Source: an uncultured Lachnotalea sp.
Lineage (GTDB): Bacteria > Bacillota > Clostridia > Lachnospirales > Lachnospiraceae
Direction of reading: 5' to 3'
Length of the DNA: 64,000 bases
Assembly (NCBI GenBank): GCA_948470255.1
Contig: CAOKOS010000001.1
Span: forward strand, 1-64,000
The position numbers were made by a program, and so were the translations under genes. Positions 1 to 6,740 of the stretch are shown in pieces. The first letter of the stretch is position 1; each line of letters opens with the position of its first letter. The notes under the pieces were generated by a model that was given only the letters and a program-made list of their open reading frames with translations, was not told the DNA's origin and ran no database searches.

Positions 1-55
1 GACTAAGGATCTAGTGAGCATTGCGCTCGTGCGGGTTCAAGTCCCGCCAACTGCA
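1..55 (+). tRNA. tRNA-Leu (anticodon AAG), 5' end outside window
   Basis: The window opens inside a tRNA. The anticodon loop reads CTAAGGA, giving anticodon AAG, followed by a long class II variable arm (GAGC...GCTC) as expected for leucine. The T arm is GCGGGTTCAAGTCCCGC, the acceptor 3' strand is CAACTGC and the discriminator is A at 55. No CCA is encoded. The D arm and the 5' acceptor strand lie outside the window, so the cloverleaf cannot be checked in full. Confidence 0.93.
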
Positions 56-58
56 GGG

Positions 59-88
59 TAGGCTCTTCTGGAAAGAAGGGCCTATTTT
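59..88 (+). terminator. Intrinsic terminator of tRNA-Leu
   Basis: A 10-bp stem TAGGCTCTTC / GAAGGGCCTA with one G-U pair and a 6-nt loop is followed by a short TTTT run. It lies 3 nt after the tRNA end. The T-run merges with the left arm of the palindromic repeat described next. Confidence 0.75.
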
Positions 89-212
89 ACTTTATAGGAA
101 ATTGCGTCCTATAAAGTAAAAACGCTCCGCGAGGATCGCACTGCGGCGGAGAGGGATTATATCGCTGAAGCGATTCGCCGCAGGCGGAGAATCCTGCAAG
201 CAGGATTCTTTG
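86..212 (+). repeat. Interspersed palindromic repeat, copy 1
   Basis: A perfect 14-bp inverted repeat (TTTACTTTATAGGA / TCCTATAAAGTAAA, 7-nt loop) is followed by a GC-rich tail with further hairpins: a CTCCGC...GCGGAG stem, ATCGCTGAAGCGAT, and GAATCCTGCAAGCAGGATTC. The same order of modules recurs at 29783-29982. Both copies begin exactly where an intrinsic terminator stem ends. No plausible coding frame is seen. It could be a small non-autonomous mobile element or a conserved structured RNA/DNA element; the sequence does not decide. Confidence 0.8.
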
Positions 213-273
213 TTCTCGTATAGAGAATAAAGTTTTCCATATGATAAATAGAAAAAATGGCAGGGGGCAGAAA

Positions 274-654
274 ATGGATGCAGTGAAATATTTAAAACAG
301 TTGACAGTGATTATGACAGTTTCTTTTGCGGGAGAACTTTTAAACAGTTTGCTTCCACTTCCGGTTCCGGGAAGTGTATACGGGCTGATCCTTATGTTCC
401 TCTGCCTGATGACGGGATTTATTAAGCTGGAGCAGGTGGAGGATGCAGGGGTATTCCTGGTGAAGATTATGCCGGTATTTTTTATTGGGCCAAGTGTCAG
501 CCTGATTACAGTGATGGGGGGCCTGGCCGACAGACTGGCTCCGATTTTGACAGTTTGTATTGTCAGTACCATTGTCATCATGGCAGTGACCGGCCTGGTG
601 GCCCAGGCAGTCCTTAAGAGAAAGACGGACAGGGAGGTAGAACAACATGAATGA
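274..654 (+). CDS. lrgA: CidA/LrgA family membrane protein
   Basis: A 126-residue hydrophobic protein with about four membrane segments, the usual length for LrgA/YohJ-type proteins. The N-terminal block LLPLPVPGSVYGLILMFL matches the conserved 'P-x-PGS-x-xGM' signature of the family. I chose ATG 274, which follows CAGGGGGCAG, over the upstream in-frame ATG 241 used by the ORF track. The gene overlaps the LrgB gene by 8 nt, so the two are translationally coupled. LrgA/LrgB-type pairs were first linked to murein hydrolase control and later to export or uptake of small organic acids such as pyruvate; which role applies here cannot be read from sequence. Confidence 0.88.
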   Translation: MDAVKYLKQLTVIMTVSFAGELLNSLLPLPVPGSVYGLILMFLCLMTGFIKLEQVEDAGVFLVKIMPVFFIGPSVSLITVMGGLADRLAPILTVCIVSTIVIMAVTGLVAQAVLKRKTDREVEQHE

Positions 655-1342
655 GATTTTGGGGGAAAGTTTATACTTTGGCTTTTTTCTGGCCCTGGGG
701 ACTTACTGGATTGGTTTGAAGATTCAAAAGCGATTTCCCTATACGTTGTGCAATCCGCTGTTAATCAGTACACTGCTTTGCATTGTAGTGCTCTTGGTTT
801 TTCGTATTGATTATAAAATATTTGATGCAGGAGCTTCCCACATCAGTTATTTTTTGACGCCATGTACGGTATGTCTTGCCATTCCCATGTACAGGCAGGT
901 GCAGATTCTCAAGAAAAATCTGTTGGCGATCCTTTTGAGCATTGTAAGCGGCTGCCTTTCTGGGGCTCTTACCATATGGGGACTTTGCGCTTTTCTGGGG
1001 CTGGACGGGAATGTGTACCATTCCCTGCAGCCCAAATCGGTGACGACAGCCATTGCCATTGGGGTATCCACAGAACTGGGAGGAAATTCTGCCCTTACGA
1101 TCATGTCGGTGGTGGTGACGGGCTTGTTCGGAGGTATTATGGCAAAAATTTTATGCAGACTTTTCCGGGTGAAAGACCCCATCGCCGTAGGCCTGGCCTG
1201 CGGCAATTCGGCTCATGCCATGGGAACCAGCAAAGCGCTGGAATTTGGGGACCTGGAAGGGGCCATGTCCAGCCTGGCAGTGGTGGTGGCCGGAGTGGTG
1301 ACAGTGGTGATTGCGCCCCTCTTTGCAGGACTGATTTCCTGA
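647..1342 (+). CDS. lrgB: LrgB family membrane protein
   Basis: A 231-residue polytopic membrane protein typical of LrgB/YohK. Visible family features are the early ALGTYWIGLKIQKRFPYTLCNPLLIS block, the SVTTAIAIGVSTELGG block and the C-terminal ACGNSAHAMGTSKALE motif. It is the partner of the LrgA protein encoded immediately upstream with an 8-nt overlap. The pair forms a two-gene unit; the next gene starts about 110 nt later and may or may not be co-transcribed. No regulator of the LytSR or LysR type, which often accompanies this pair, is seen next to it. Confidence 0.92.
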   Translation: MNEILGESLYFGFFLALGTYWIGLKIQKRFPYTLCNPLLISTLLCIVVLLVFRIDYKIFDAGASHISYFLTPCTVCLAIPMYRQVQILKKNLLAILLSIVSGCLSGALTIWGLCAFLGLDGNVYHSLQPKSVTTAIAIGVSTELGGNSALTIMSVVVTGLFGGIMAKILCRLFRVKDPIAVGLACGNSAHAMGTSKALEFGDLEGAMSSLAVVVAGVVTVVIAPLFAGLIS

Positions 1343-1451
1343 ACCAATACAGGCCCCTGCGGGAAAACGGGATGAGACAGTACTTGTAGACGCCGCAGGA
1401 ATGTGTTAGAGTAAGAGAAGAGGATTATTGATTTACACATGGAGGAAAGTC

Positions 1452-2519
1452 ATGGAAGAGCGGCTGGAGAAGCGGAAGGCCTTTATTATTAATTTTCTTT
1501 ATTTTGTCATTTTGGTGGGAGTACTTTATTTCGTATTAAAGAAGTTGTTTCCCATATTCCTGCCCTTTGTAATTGGCCTTTTGATTGCGGTTGTTTTGAA
1601 TCCGCTGATCCGCTTTCTGACTGCCAAGACAAATGTGGACCGGAAGGTCTGGTCACCTGTGGCGGTATTGTTATTCTATGTACTGCTTGCGGCTGTTATT
1701 TATTTTTTCGGGACGAAGATCGTGGGCTTTATCCAGGGGGTTGCGGGAAGGCTTCCGGCTTATTATCAGTCGCAGATTGAGCCGCAGCTAAATCTTCTGG
1801 CGGATAAAATCGCTGAAAGTTTTCCTGAAAACCAGGATCGGGTGCTGGAAGTGGCCGGTTCTGTGGAGGGAATGATGCAGGATGTGATCAACCGCGCTTC
1901 TGGTACAGTCATCAGTATGGGGGCAGCTTATGTGGTGGCTTTTCCCGGATTATTGATCCAGTTTATTTTCATGATCATTTCCTCCTTCTTCTTTACTTCT
2001 GACCTGGAGAATGTACGGGATTTTATCCTTCGCCAGATACCGGAGAAAAAACGGGGAGTGGTGCTGGAGGTGATCAGAAACGCCAGGGTTATGGTGGGAA
2101 GGATTCTGAAAGTATATTTGTTTTTGATGTGTGTGACCTTTGTGGAGCTGTTTGTGGGCTTCAAGGCGCTTGGGATTGATATGGCGTTTCTCTATGCGTT
2201 TTTGACGGCAGTTGTGGATATTCTTCCCGTGCTGGGGACGGGGACAGTGCTGATTCCATGGGGCCTGATCTCCTGCTTTTTGGGAAATGTGGGACAGGGG
2301 ATTGGAATTTTAATTTTATATTTGGTCATTACGGTGGTCCGCCAGTTTTTGGAACCTAAGATCATCGGAAAGCAAGTGGGGCTCCATCCGATTGTGACTT
2401 TGATTTGTATTTTTGCAGGAGGCCAGGTCATGGGGATATGGGGGATTTTCCTATTCCCGGTTATGGCCACAGTATTAAAAAAGATGAACGATGAGGGCAG
2501 TATCCATCTCTGGAAGTGA
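1452..2519 (+). CDS. AI-2E family transporter (YtvI/PerM type)
   Basis: A 355-residue integral membrane protein with seven to eight membrane segments: a first helix pair around residues 10-60, a soluble loop at about 90-140, then paired helices to the end. The C-terminal half shows the family motif around 'DILPVLGTGTVLIPWGLISC' and 'EPKIIGKQVGLHPIVTL'. The start is placed at ATG 1452 because TGGAGGAAAG precedes it at good spacing; the track used TTG 1428. Members of this family export small molecules or exchange Na+/H+, and many are uncharacterised, so the substrate is unknown. Confidence 0.9.
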   Translation: MEERLEKRKAFIINFLYFVILVGVLYFVLKKLFPIFLPFVIGLLIAVVLNPLIRFLTAKTNVDRKVWSPVAVLLFYVLLAAVIYFFGTKIVGFIQGVAGRLPAYYQSQIEPQLNLLADKIAESFPENQDRVLEVAGSVEGMMQDVINRASGTVISMGAAYVVAFPGLLIQFIFMIISSFFFTSDLENVRDFILRQIPEKKRGVVLEVIRNARVMVGRILKVYLFLMCVTFVELFVGFKALGIDMAFLYAFLTAVVDILPVLGTGTVLIPWGLISCFLGNVGQGIGILILYLVITVVRQFLEPKIIGKQVGLHPIVTLICIFAGGQVMGIWGIFLFPVMATVLKKMNDEGSIHLWK

Positions 2520-2583
2520 GAAGGACACAGATGATGCCCTGTGTTAAAAAATGTAAAAATTGTTATGAGGAGTAGGACATTTT

Positions 2584-3252
2584 ATGAATGAGATGAAGAT
2601 TACAGAACTGTATGACCTCAGCCATACCCTGGCGGCGCCTTATTTGTCACAGTTTACTTATCCGTGGGAAGCTTTGGCTGGACTGGGAGAGTTTATCGTG
2701 GAGCTTGGGAAAAGCCTTTCAAAAGAGGAATATGAGGAGACTGGAGAGCAGATATGGGTAGCGAAGACGGCAGTCATTGCCCCGACGGCGTCCATTACAG
2801 GGCCGGCCATCATCGGGAAAGGAACTCAGGTGCGCCACTGTGCATTTATCCGTGGAAATGCCCTTGTGGGGGATAACGCTGTGGTGGGAAATTCCACAGA
2901 GCTTAAAAATGTAATCCTTTTTGATCATGTGCAGGTGCCTCACTACAATTATGTGGGGGATTCCATTTTAGGTTATTGTTCCCACATGGGGGCAGGTTCC
3001 ATCACTTCCAATGTGAAGTCTGATAAAAAGCCGGTGGTGGTCAAGGCAGGAAAGGCCAGTCTGGAAACGGGACGGAAAAAAGTGGGCGGTATGCTGGGGG
3101 ATTTTGTGGAAGTGGGATGTGGCACGGTGATTAATCCCGGCTCGATTATCGGGAAAAATACCAGCATTTATCCACTGTCGATGATACGGGGATATATCCC
3201 TGCCGGTTCCGTTTATAAAAACCAGGGGGAAATTGCAAAAAAGGAAGATTAG
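2584..3252 (+). CDS. Left-handed beta-helix (hexapeptide repeat) protein, often named UDP-GlcNAc pyrophosphorylase-like
   Basis: A 222-residue protein. Residues 1-50 form a short unfamiliar helical N-terminus (TELYDLSHTLAAPYL). From about residue 55 hexapeptide-type turns follow (VIAPTASITGPAIIGKGTQV, NALVGDNAVVGNSTEL, VEVGCGTVINPGSIIGKNTSI), the left-handed beta-helix seen in the acetyltransferase half of GlmU. The uridylyltransferase half of GlmU, with its LAAGxGTRM motif, is absent, so a name of pyrophosphorylase would overstate the case. It sits 20 nt before the threonine-synthase-like gene and is probably co-transcribed. A role in sugar-nucleotide binding or acyl transfer is inference only. 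Confidence 0.75.
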   Translation: MNEMKITELYDLSHTLAAPYLSQFTYPWEALAGLGEFIVELGKSLSKEEYEETGEQIWVAKTAVIAPTASITGPAIIGKGTQVRHCAFIRGNALVGDNAVVGNSTELKNVILFDHVQVPHYNYVGDSILGYCSHMGAGSITSNVKSDKKPVVVKAGKASLETGRKKVGGMLGDFVEVGCGTVINPGSIIGKNTSIYPLSMIRGYIPAGSVYKNQGEIAKKED

Positions 3253-3272
3253 GGATAAAAAGGGGGATAAAA

Positions 3273-4367
3273 ATGAAATTTATATGTTCTAAATGCGGGA
3301 AAAGTGCGGAGGCCACCACCAGGCTGCCTAAGTGTGAGTGCGGCGGTCTTTGGAAACTTCAGTTTACGCCGCCGAAGTTTGACCTGGAAAAAGTTGACCG
3401 GGAAGAATGGAGTTTGTTTCGTTACCGGAACTGGCTGGCTCTTGAAGGGGAAGGATGGAAAAATATTTCCATGGGAGAGGGAATGTCACCGGTGATCCGT
3501 CTCAATGAGGACGTACTTTTAAAAATGGATTATTTTATGCCCACCCTTTCTTTTAAAGACAGAGGGGCGGCAGTTTTGATCGCTGCCTGTAAAGCAGCAG
3601 GGGTGGAACAGGTGGTTCAGGACAGCAGCGGCAATGCCGGAAATTCTGTAGCAGCCTATTGCGCCAGGGCGGGAATAGGATGTGAGATTTTTGTGCCTGA
3701 GGGGACGTCCCCGAAAAAAATTGACATGATCCGCGCCCATGGGGCTGTCTGTACGGTGGTGCCGGGAAGCAGGGATCACTGTGCTGATGTCTGCCGGGAA
3801 AAGGTGGAAAAAGAAGGCGTCTACTATGCAAACCATGTCTGCAATCCGCTTTTTTATGAAGGGACGAAGACTTATATTTATGAAGTCTATGAGCAGCTTG
3901 GCCGGATCCCGGAGCATTTGGTGATTCCTGTGGGGAATGGTACATTGTATCTGGGGGTCATTTACGGGCTGGAGCATCTCTTTGCCAGCGGCTGCATTGA
4001 AAAAATGCCGCAAATTATCGCGCTTCAGTCGGAGAACTGCGACCCTGTTTTGCAGGCGGCAAAGAAAGGAGAGACGCTTCCGGAGGAAGTGGTTCCTGCT
4101 CCCACCATCGCAGAAGGGATTGCCATTGGGAAACCACTGAGGGGAGAAGAGATTCTCAGACTTGCAAAGAAGCATCATGTCCAGTTCGTCCATGGGCCGG
4201 AGGATAAAATCCTGGAGGCGCGGGCCAGCCTGGCGGCAAAGGGGATTTACTGTGAACATACGACTGCTGCTAATTATGCGGCTTATCTGCACTATGTGGA
4301 GCTTTATGGAAGGACGGAGGATACTCTGATTACCATGTGCGGCGCAGGGCTTAAGTCGGATCACTGA
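3273..4367 (+). CDS. Threonine-synthase-like PLP-dependent enzyme
   Basis: A 364-residue fold-type II PLP enzyme. An N-terminal zinc-ribbon-like segment (CSKCGK ... CECGG) is followed by the PLP-lysine motif SFKDRGA at about residue 90-97, the phosphate-side loop SSGNAGNS and a glycine loop PVGNGT. These match threonine synthase and its relatives, which carry SFKDRG. The later motif EHTTAANYAA differs from the EPASAA region of housekeeping ThrC, so a relative acting on another phospho-amino-acid is possible. The SD is AAAGGGGG before ATG 3273. Its 3' end overlaps the convergent YihY gene by 17 nt. No other threonine pathway genes are nearby. Confidence 0.75.
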   Translation: MKFICSKCGKSAEATTRLPKCECGGLWKLQFTPPKFDLEKVDREEWSLFRYRNWLALEGEGWKNISMGEGMSPVIRLNEDVLLKMDYFMPTLSFKDRGAAVLIAACKAAGVEQVVQDSSGNAGNSVAAYCARAGIGCEIFVPEGTSPKKIDMIRAHGAVCTVVPGSRDHCADVCREKVEKEGVYYANHVCNPLFYEGTKTYIYEVYEQLGRIPEHLVIPVGNGTLYLGVIYGLEHLFASGCIEKMPQIIALQSENCDPVLQAAKKGETLPEEVVPAPTIAEGIAIGKPLRGEEILRLAKKHHVQFVHGPEDKILEARASLAAKGIYCEHTTAANYAAYLHYVELYGRTEDTLITMCGAGLKSDH

Positions 4368-5208
4368 GTTTCTTTTTGTTTTTTTCTCTTTGGTATTCTT
4401 CAAATAGTTTATTGAATTCAGCGCCCAGAAGGACGATATTCATGCAGATATAAAGCCACAGCATCAGAAAGATGATGGCTGTCAGGCTGCCGTAAATGTA
4501 AGAGAAATTTGCGATGTGGTCGATATAAAGGGAATATACATAGGAAAAAATCAGCCAGCCGAACGTGGTGAAAGCAGCTCCGGGAACCTGCTTTGAAAAG
4601 GACAGACGTTTGTTCGGCAGTATGGCATAAATCAACACAAAAAACAGCATGAACAGGGCAATGGATAAGCCGGTACGGAATAAAATAATGGCGCCGGCAA
4701 AATGAGCCAGGTGGGGGAACCAGGATTCCAGCAGGACTTGAATCCGGTTGCCAAACAGAAGGACGCCAATGGTAAAGATCAGGACAAATACAAATCCAAT
4801 GGTATATACGATGGATAAAAGCCTCTGTACGACAATATTTCTGGTTTCTTTTAAAGAGGCAATGTTGTTGAGTCCCTGTTGAAGAGAATAGATCCCTTTG
4901 GAGGCGGACCAGAGTGTGGTGATAATGGAAACGGAAATGATGGTTCCGGCGGAGTTGGTGTATACGTCATTTAAAATGCTGGCAATGAAGGTCTGCAGCT
5001 CCGGCGTATTGGGAAGCACGGACAAAACGGTCCTGGTGAGAGATTCCCGGGAAAAGGGAATTAAAAATTGAATCAGGGGGATGGCCAGCATAATCAGGGG
5101 GATGGCGGAAATAATAACAAAAAAAGAAACCTGTGCCGCATACACAGAAATCTTGTCTTCCAGGATTAAATTGATGAGCTTTCCAAGAAAAAGTCTGAAT
5201 CGTTTCAT
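4351..5208 (-). CDS. YihY/BrkB family membrane protein (formerly 'ribonuclease BN')
   Basis: A 285-residue protein with about six membrane helices, typical of YihY/UPF0761. The conserved N-terminal block AAQVSFFVIISAIPLIMLAIP and the later LWSASKGIYSLQQGLN and LPNKRLSF blocks are visible. The start is ATG 5208, preceded by CGGAGTATTTT on the minus strand; the track's start at 5292 lacks such a site. The family was misnamed RNase BN, and its function remains undefined (transport or cell envelope). The gene converges on the PLP-enzyme gene with overlapping 3' ends and diverges from pheST. Confidence 0.9.
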   Translation of the reverse strand: MKRFRLFLGKLINLILEDKISVYAAQVSFFVIISAIPLIMLAIPLIQFLIPFSRESLTRTVLSVLPNTPELQTFIASILNDVYTNSAGTIISVSIITTLWSASKGIYSLQQGLNNIASLKETRNIVVQRLLSIVYTIGFVFVLIFTIGVLLFGNRIQVLLESWFPHLAHFAGAIILFRTGLSIALFMLFFVLIYAILPNKRLSFSKQVPGAAFTTFGWLIFSYVYSLYIDHIANFSYIYGSLTAIIFLMLWLYICMNIVLLGAEFNKLFEEYQREKNKKKLSDPT

Positions 5209-5322
5209 AAAATACTCCGTCGCTTGCTTCCGGCATGTGAACTGCCATCCGGCATTTTCAGAAAGTATAGCATGATACCATGGAGATTTCAAGGGAGGAC
5301 ATGACTGGAAAGAAAATAATCC

Positions 5323-5350
5323 TTGACAAGAAAAGGTTTTATGTTAAAAT
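5323..5350 (+). promoter_or_regulatory. Promoter of the pheST T-box leader
   Basis: TTGACA at 5323-5328 and TAAAAT at 5345-5350 are separated by 16 nt. A second -10-like TATAAT lies at 5366-5371 but lacks a good -35. Transcription would begin around 5357 or 5378, just upstream of the T-box leader. Confidence 0.65.
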
Positions 5351-5374
5351 ATGTCATAGATTTGATATAATCGA

Positions 5375-5652
5375 ATGATCAGGAAAGGCATAGAAGGTGT
5401 CAGTAGACGTTTTGTTTTCTTACAGAGAGGGGAGGCCACCGGCTGAAAGCTTCCTTAAGTTCAGACAGGCGCCGAATTTCCCACCGGAGCCGCATTTTTG
5501 AATTCTACGGGCAGGGCAAAGGCCGTCTGGAGGATAGTAGGAAATGACGCAGTCCGCGCGTTATGCGGAAAATGAGTGTCTGTATATATACAGGAATCAG
5601 GGTGGTACCGCGAGAAATTCGTCCCTTTGCCAGAGGTGGCAAAGGGATTTTT
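5375..5652 (+). promoter_or_regulatory. T-box leader (phenylalanyl-tRNA responsive)
   Basis: The diagnostic T-box sequence AGGGTGGTACCGCG is at 5599-5612, 11 nt before an intrinsic terminator. Upstream lies a stem I with an AGAGAGGGGAGG element and distal helix, as in Firmicute T-boxes. A candidate Phe specifier TTC is at 5478-5480 within GAATTTCCCACC; I cannot fold it to prove this. T-boxes bind uncharged tRNA and switch from terminator to antiterminator, so pheST would be induced when charged tRNA-Phe is scarce. The track's ORF start at 5544 falls inside this RNA and is not used. Confidence 0.93.
5623..5652 (+). terminator. T-box attenuator terminator
   Basis: The stem CCCTTTGCC / GGCAAAGGG with a 6-nt loop is followed by ATTTTTG. 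It is the off-state terminator of the T-box; the T-box sequence at 5599-5612 can pair with its 5' side to form the antiterminator. Confidence 0.9.
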
Positions 5653-5681
5653 GTCGTACAGGAAAAGAAAAGGAGAATATT

Positions 5682-6701
5682 ATGAAAGAAAAACTGGAAC
5701 AGATCAGGCAGGCGGCCTTGGAGAGGATTGTCGCTTCTGATGCACTGGAAACCCTCAATGAAATCCGGGTGGCCTACCTGGGGAAAAAAGGAGAGTTAAC
5801 CAGTGTCCTGAAAAGTATGAAGGAAGTAAGCGTAGAGGAGCGTCCTAAAGTGGGACAGATGGTCAATGAAACCCGCGCAGTCATTGAGGCGAAGCTGGAG
5901 GAGACAAAGGCGAGGCTGGCAAAAAAAGCCAGGGAAGAAAAATTGAAAAAAGAGGTGATTGACGTCACCCTCCCGGCTAAGAAGAACCATGTGGGCCATA
6001 AACATCCCAATATGATAGCCCTGGAAGAAGTGGAACGTATTTTTGTGGGCATGGGTTATGAGGTAGTGGAAGGCCCTGAAGTGGAATATGATTATTACAA
6101 CTTTGAGGCCCTGAATATTCCGAAAGGGCATCCAGCCAGGGATGAGCAGGATACTTTCTATGTTGATGACCGTATTTTACTGCGCAGCCAGACTTCGCCT
6201 GTACAGGTGCGTACCATGGAAAAAAGCAGACCCCCCATCCGTATCATTGCACCGGGGAGGGTGTTCCGTTCCGATGAGGTGGATGCAACCCATTCCCCCT
6301 CTTTCCATCAGATTGAAGGGCTTGTTATCGACAGACACATTACTTTTGCGGATTTGAAAGGAACCCTGGAAGTATTTGCAAAAGAACTGTTTGGGGAAGA
6401 TACAAGGGTGAAATTCCGTCCCCACCATTTTCCTTTCACAGAGCCTAGTGCGGAAGTGGATGTGAGCTGTTTCAAATGCCATGGCAAAGGCTGCCGGTTC
6501 TGTAAGGGCAGCGGCTGGATTGAGATTTTAGGCTGCGGCATGGTTCATCCCAATGTACTTCGGATGTGCAATATTAACCCGGAAGAGTATTCCGGTTTCG
6601 CTTTTGGCGTGGGGCTGGAGAGGATTGCCCTCCTGAAATATGAGATTGATGATATGCGTCTACTGTATGAAAACGACATCCGTTTCCTGAAGCAGTTTTG
6701 A
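5682..6701 (+). CDS. pheS: Phenylalanine--tRNA ligase alpha subunit
   Basis: A 339-residue protein. The N-terminal part (1-90) is a tRNA-contacting coiled coil; from about residue 100 follows the class II aaRS catalytic core. Visible motifs are [21 protein letters not shown], the motif-2 region [23 protein letters not shown] and motif-3 [21 protein letters not shown] cysteine cluster [12 protein letters not shown], common in Firmicute PheS, lies near residue 260. The start is ATG 5682 after AAAAGGAGAATATT, not the track's 5544, which lies inside the T-box. It forms an operon with pheT 40 nt downstream and makes the alpha2beta2 enzyme that charges tRNA-Phe in the cytoplasm. Confidence 0.98.
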   Translation: MKEKLEQIRQAALERIVASDALETLNEIRVAYLGKKGELTSVLKSMKEVSVEERPKVGQMVNETRAVIEAKLEETKARLAKKAREEKLKKEVIDVTLPAKKNHVGHKHPNMIALEEVERIFVGMGYEVVEGPEVEYDYYNFEALNIPKGHPARDEQDTFYVDDRILLRSQTSPVQVRTMEKSRPPIRIIAPGRVFRSDEVDATHSPSFHQIEGLVIDRHITFADLKGTLEVFAKELFGEDTRVKFRPHHFPFTEPSAEVDVSCFKCHGKGCRFCKGSGWIEILGCGMVHPNVLRMCNINPEEYSGFAFGVGLERIALLKYEIDDMRLLYENDIRFLKQF

Positions 6702-6740
6702 CAAAGATGAGAGGAAAATTGGAGAAAGGAAGAAAAAATT

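Noticed and set aside
3519-4403. 294-codon ORF antisense to the threonine-synthase-like gene
   Set aside because: Its residues are a shadow of the clearly coding opposite strand, with no ribosome site and no domain.
5544-5681. N-terminal extension of pheS in the ORF track ([11 protein letters not shown]...)
   Set aside because: It lies across the T-box and its terminator; ATG 5682 has a proper ribosome site and gives the normal PheS N-terminus.
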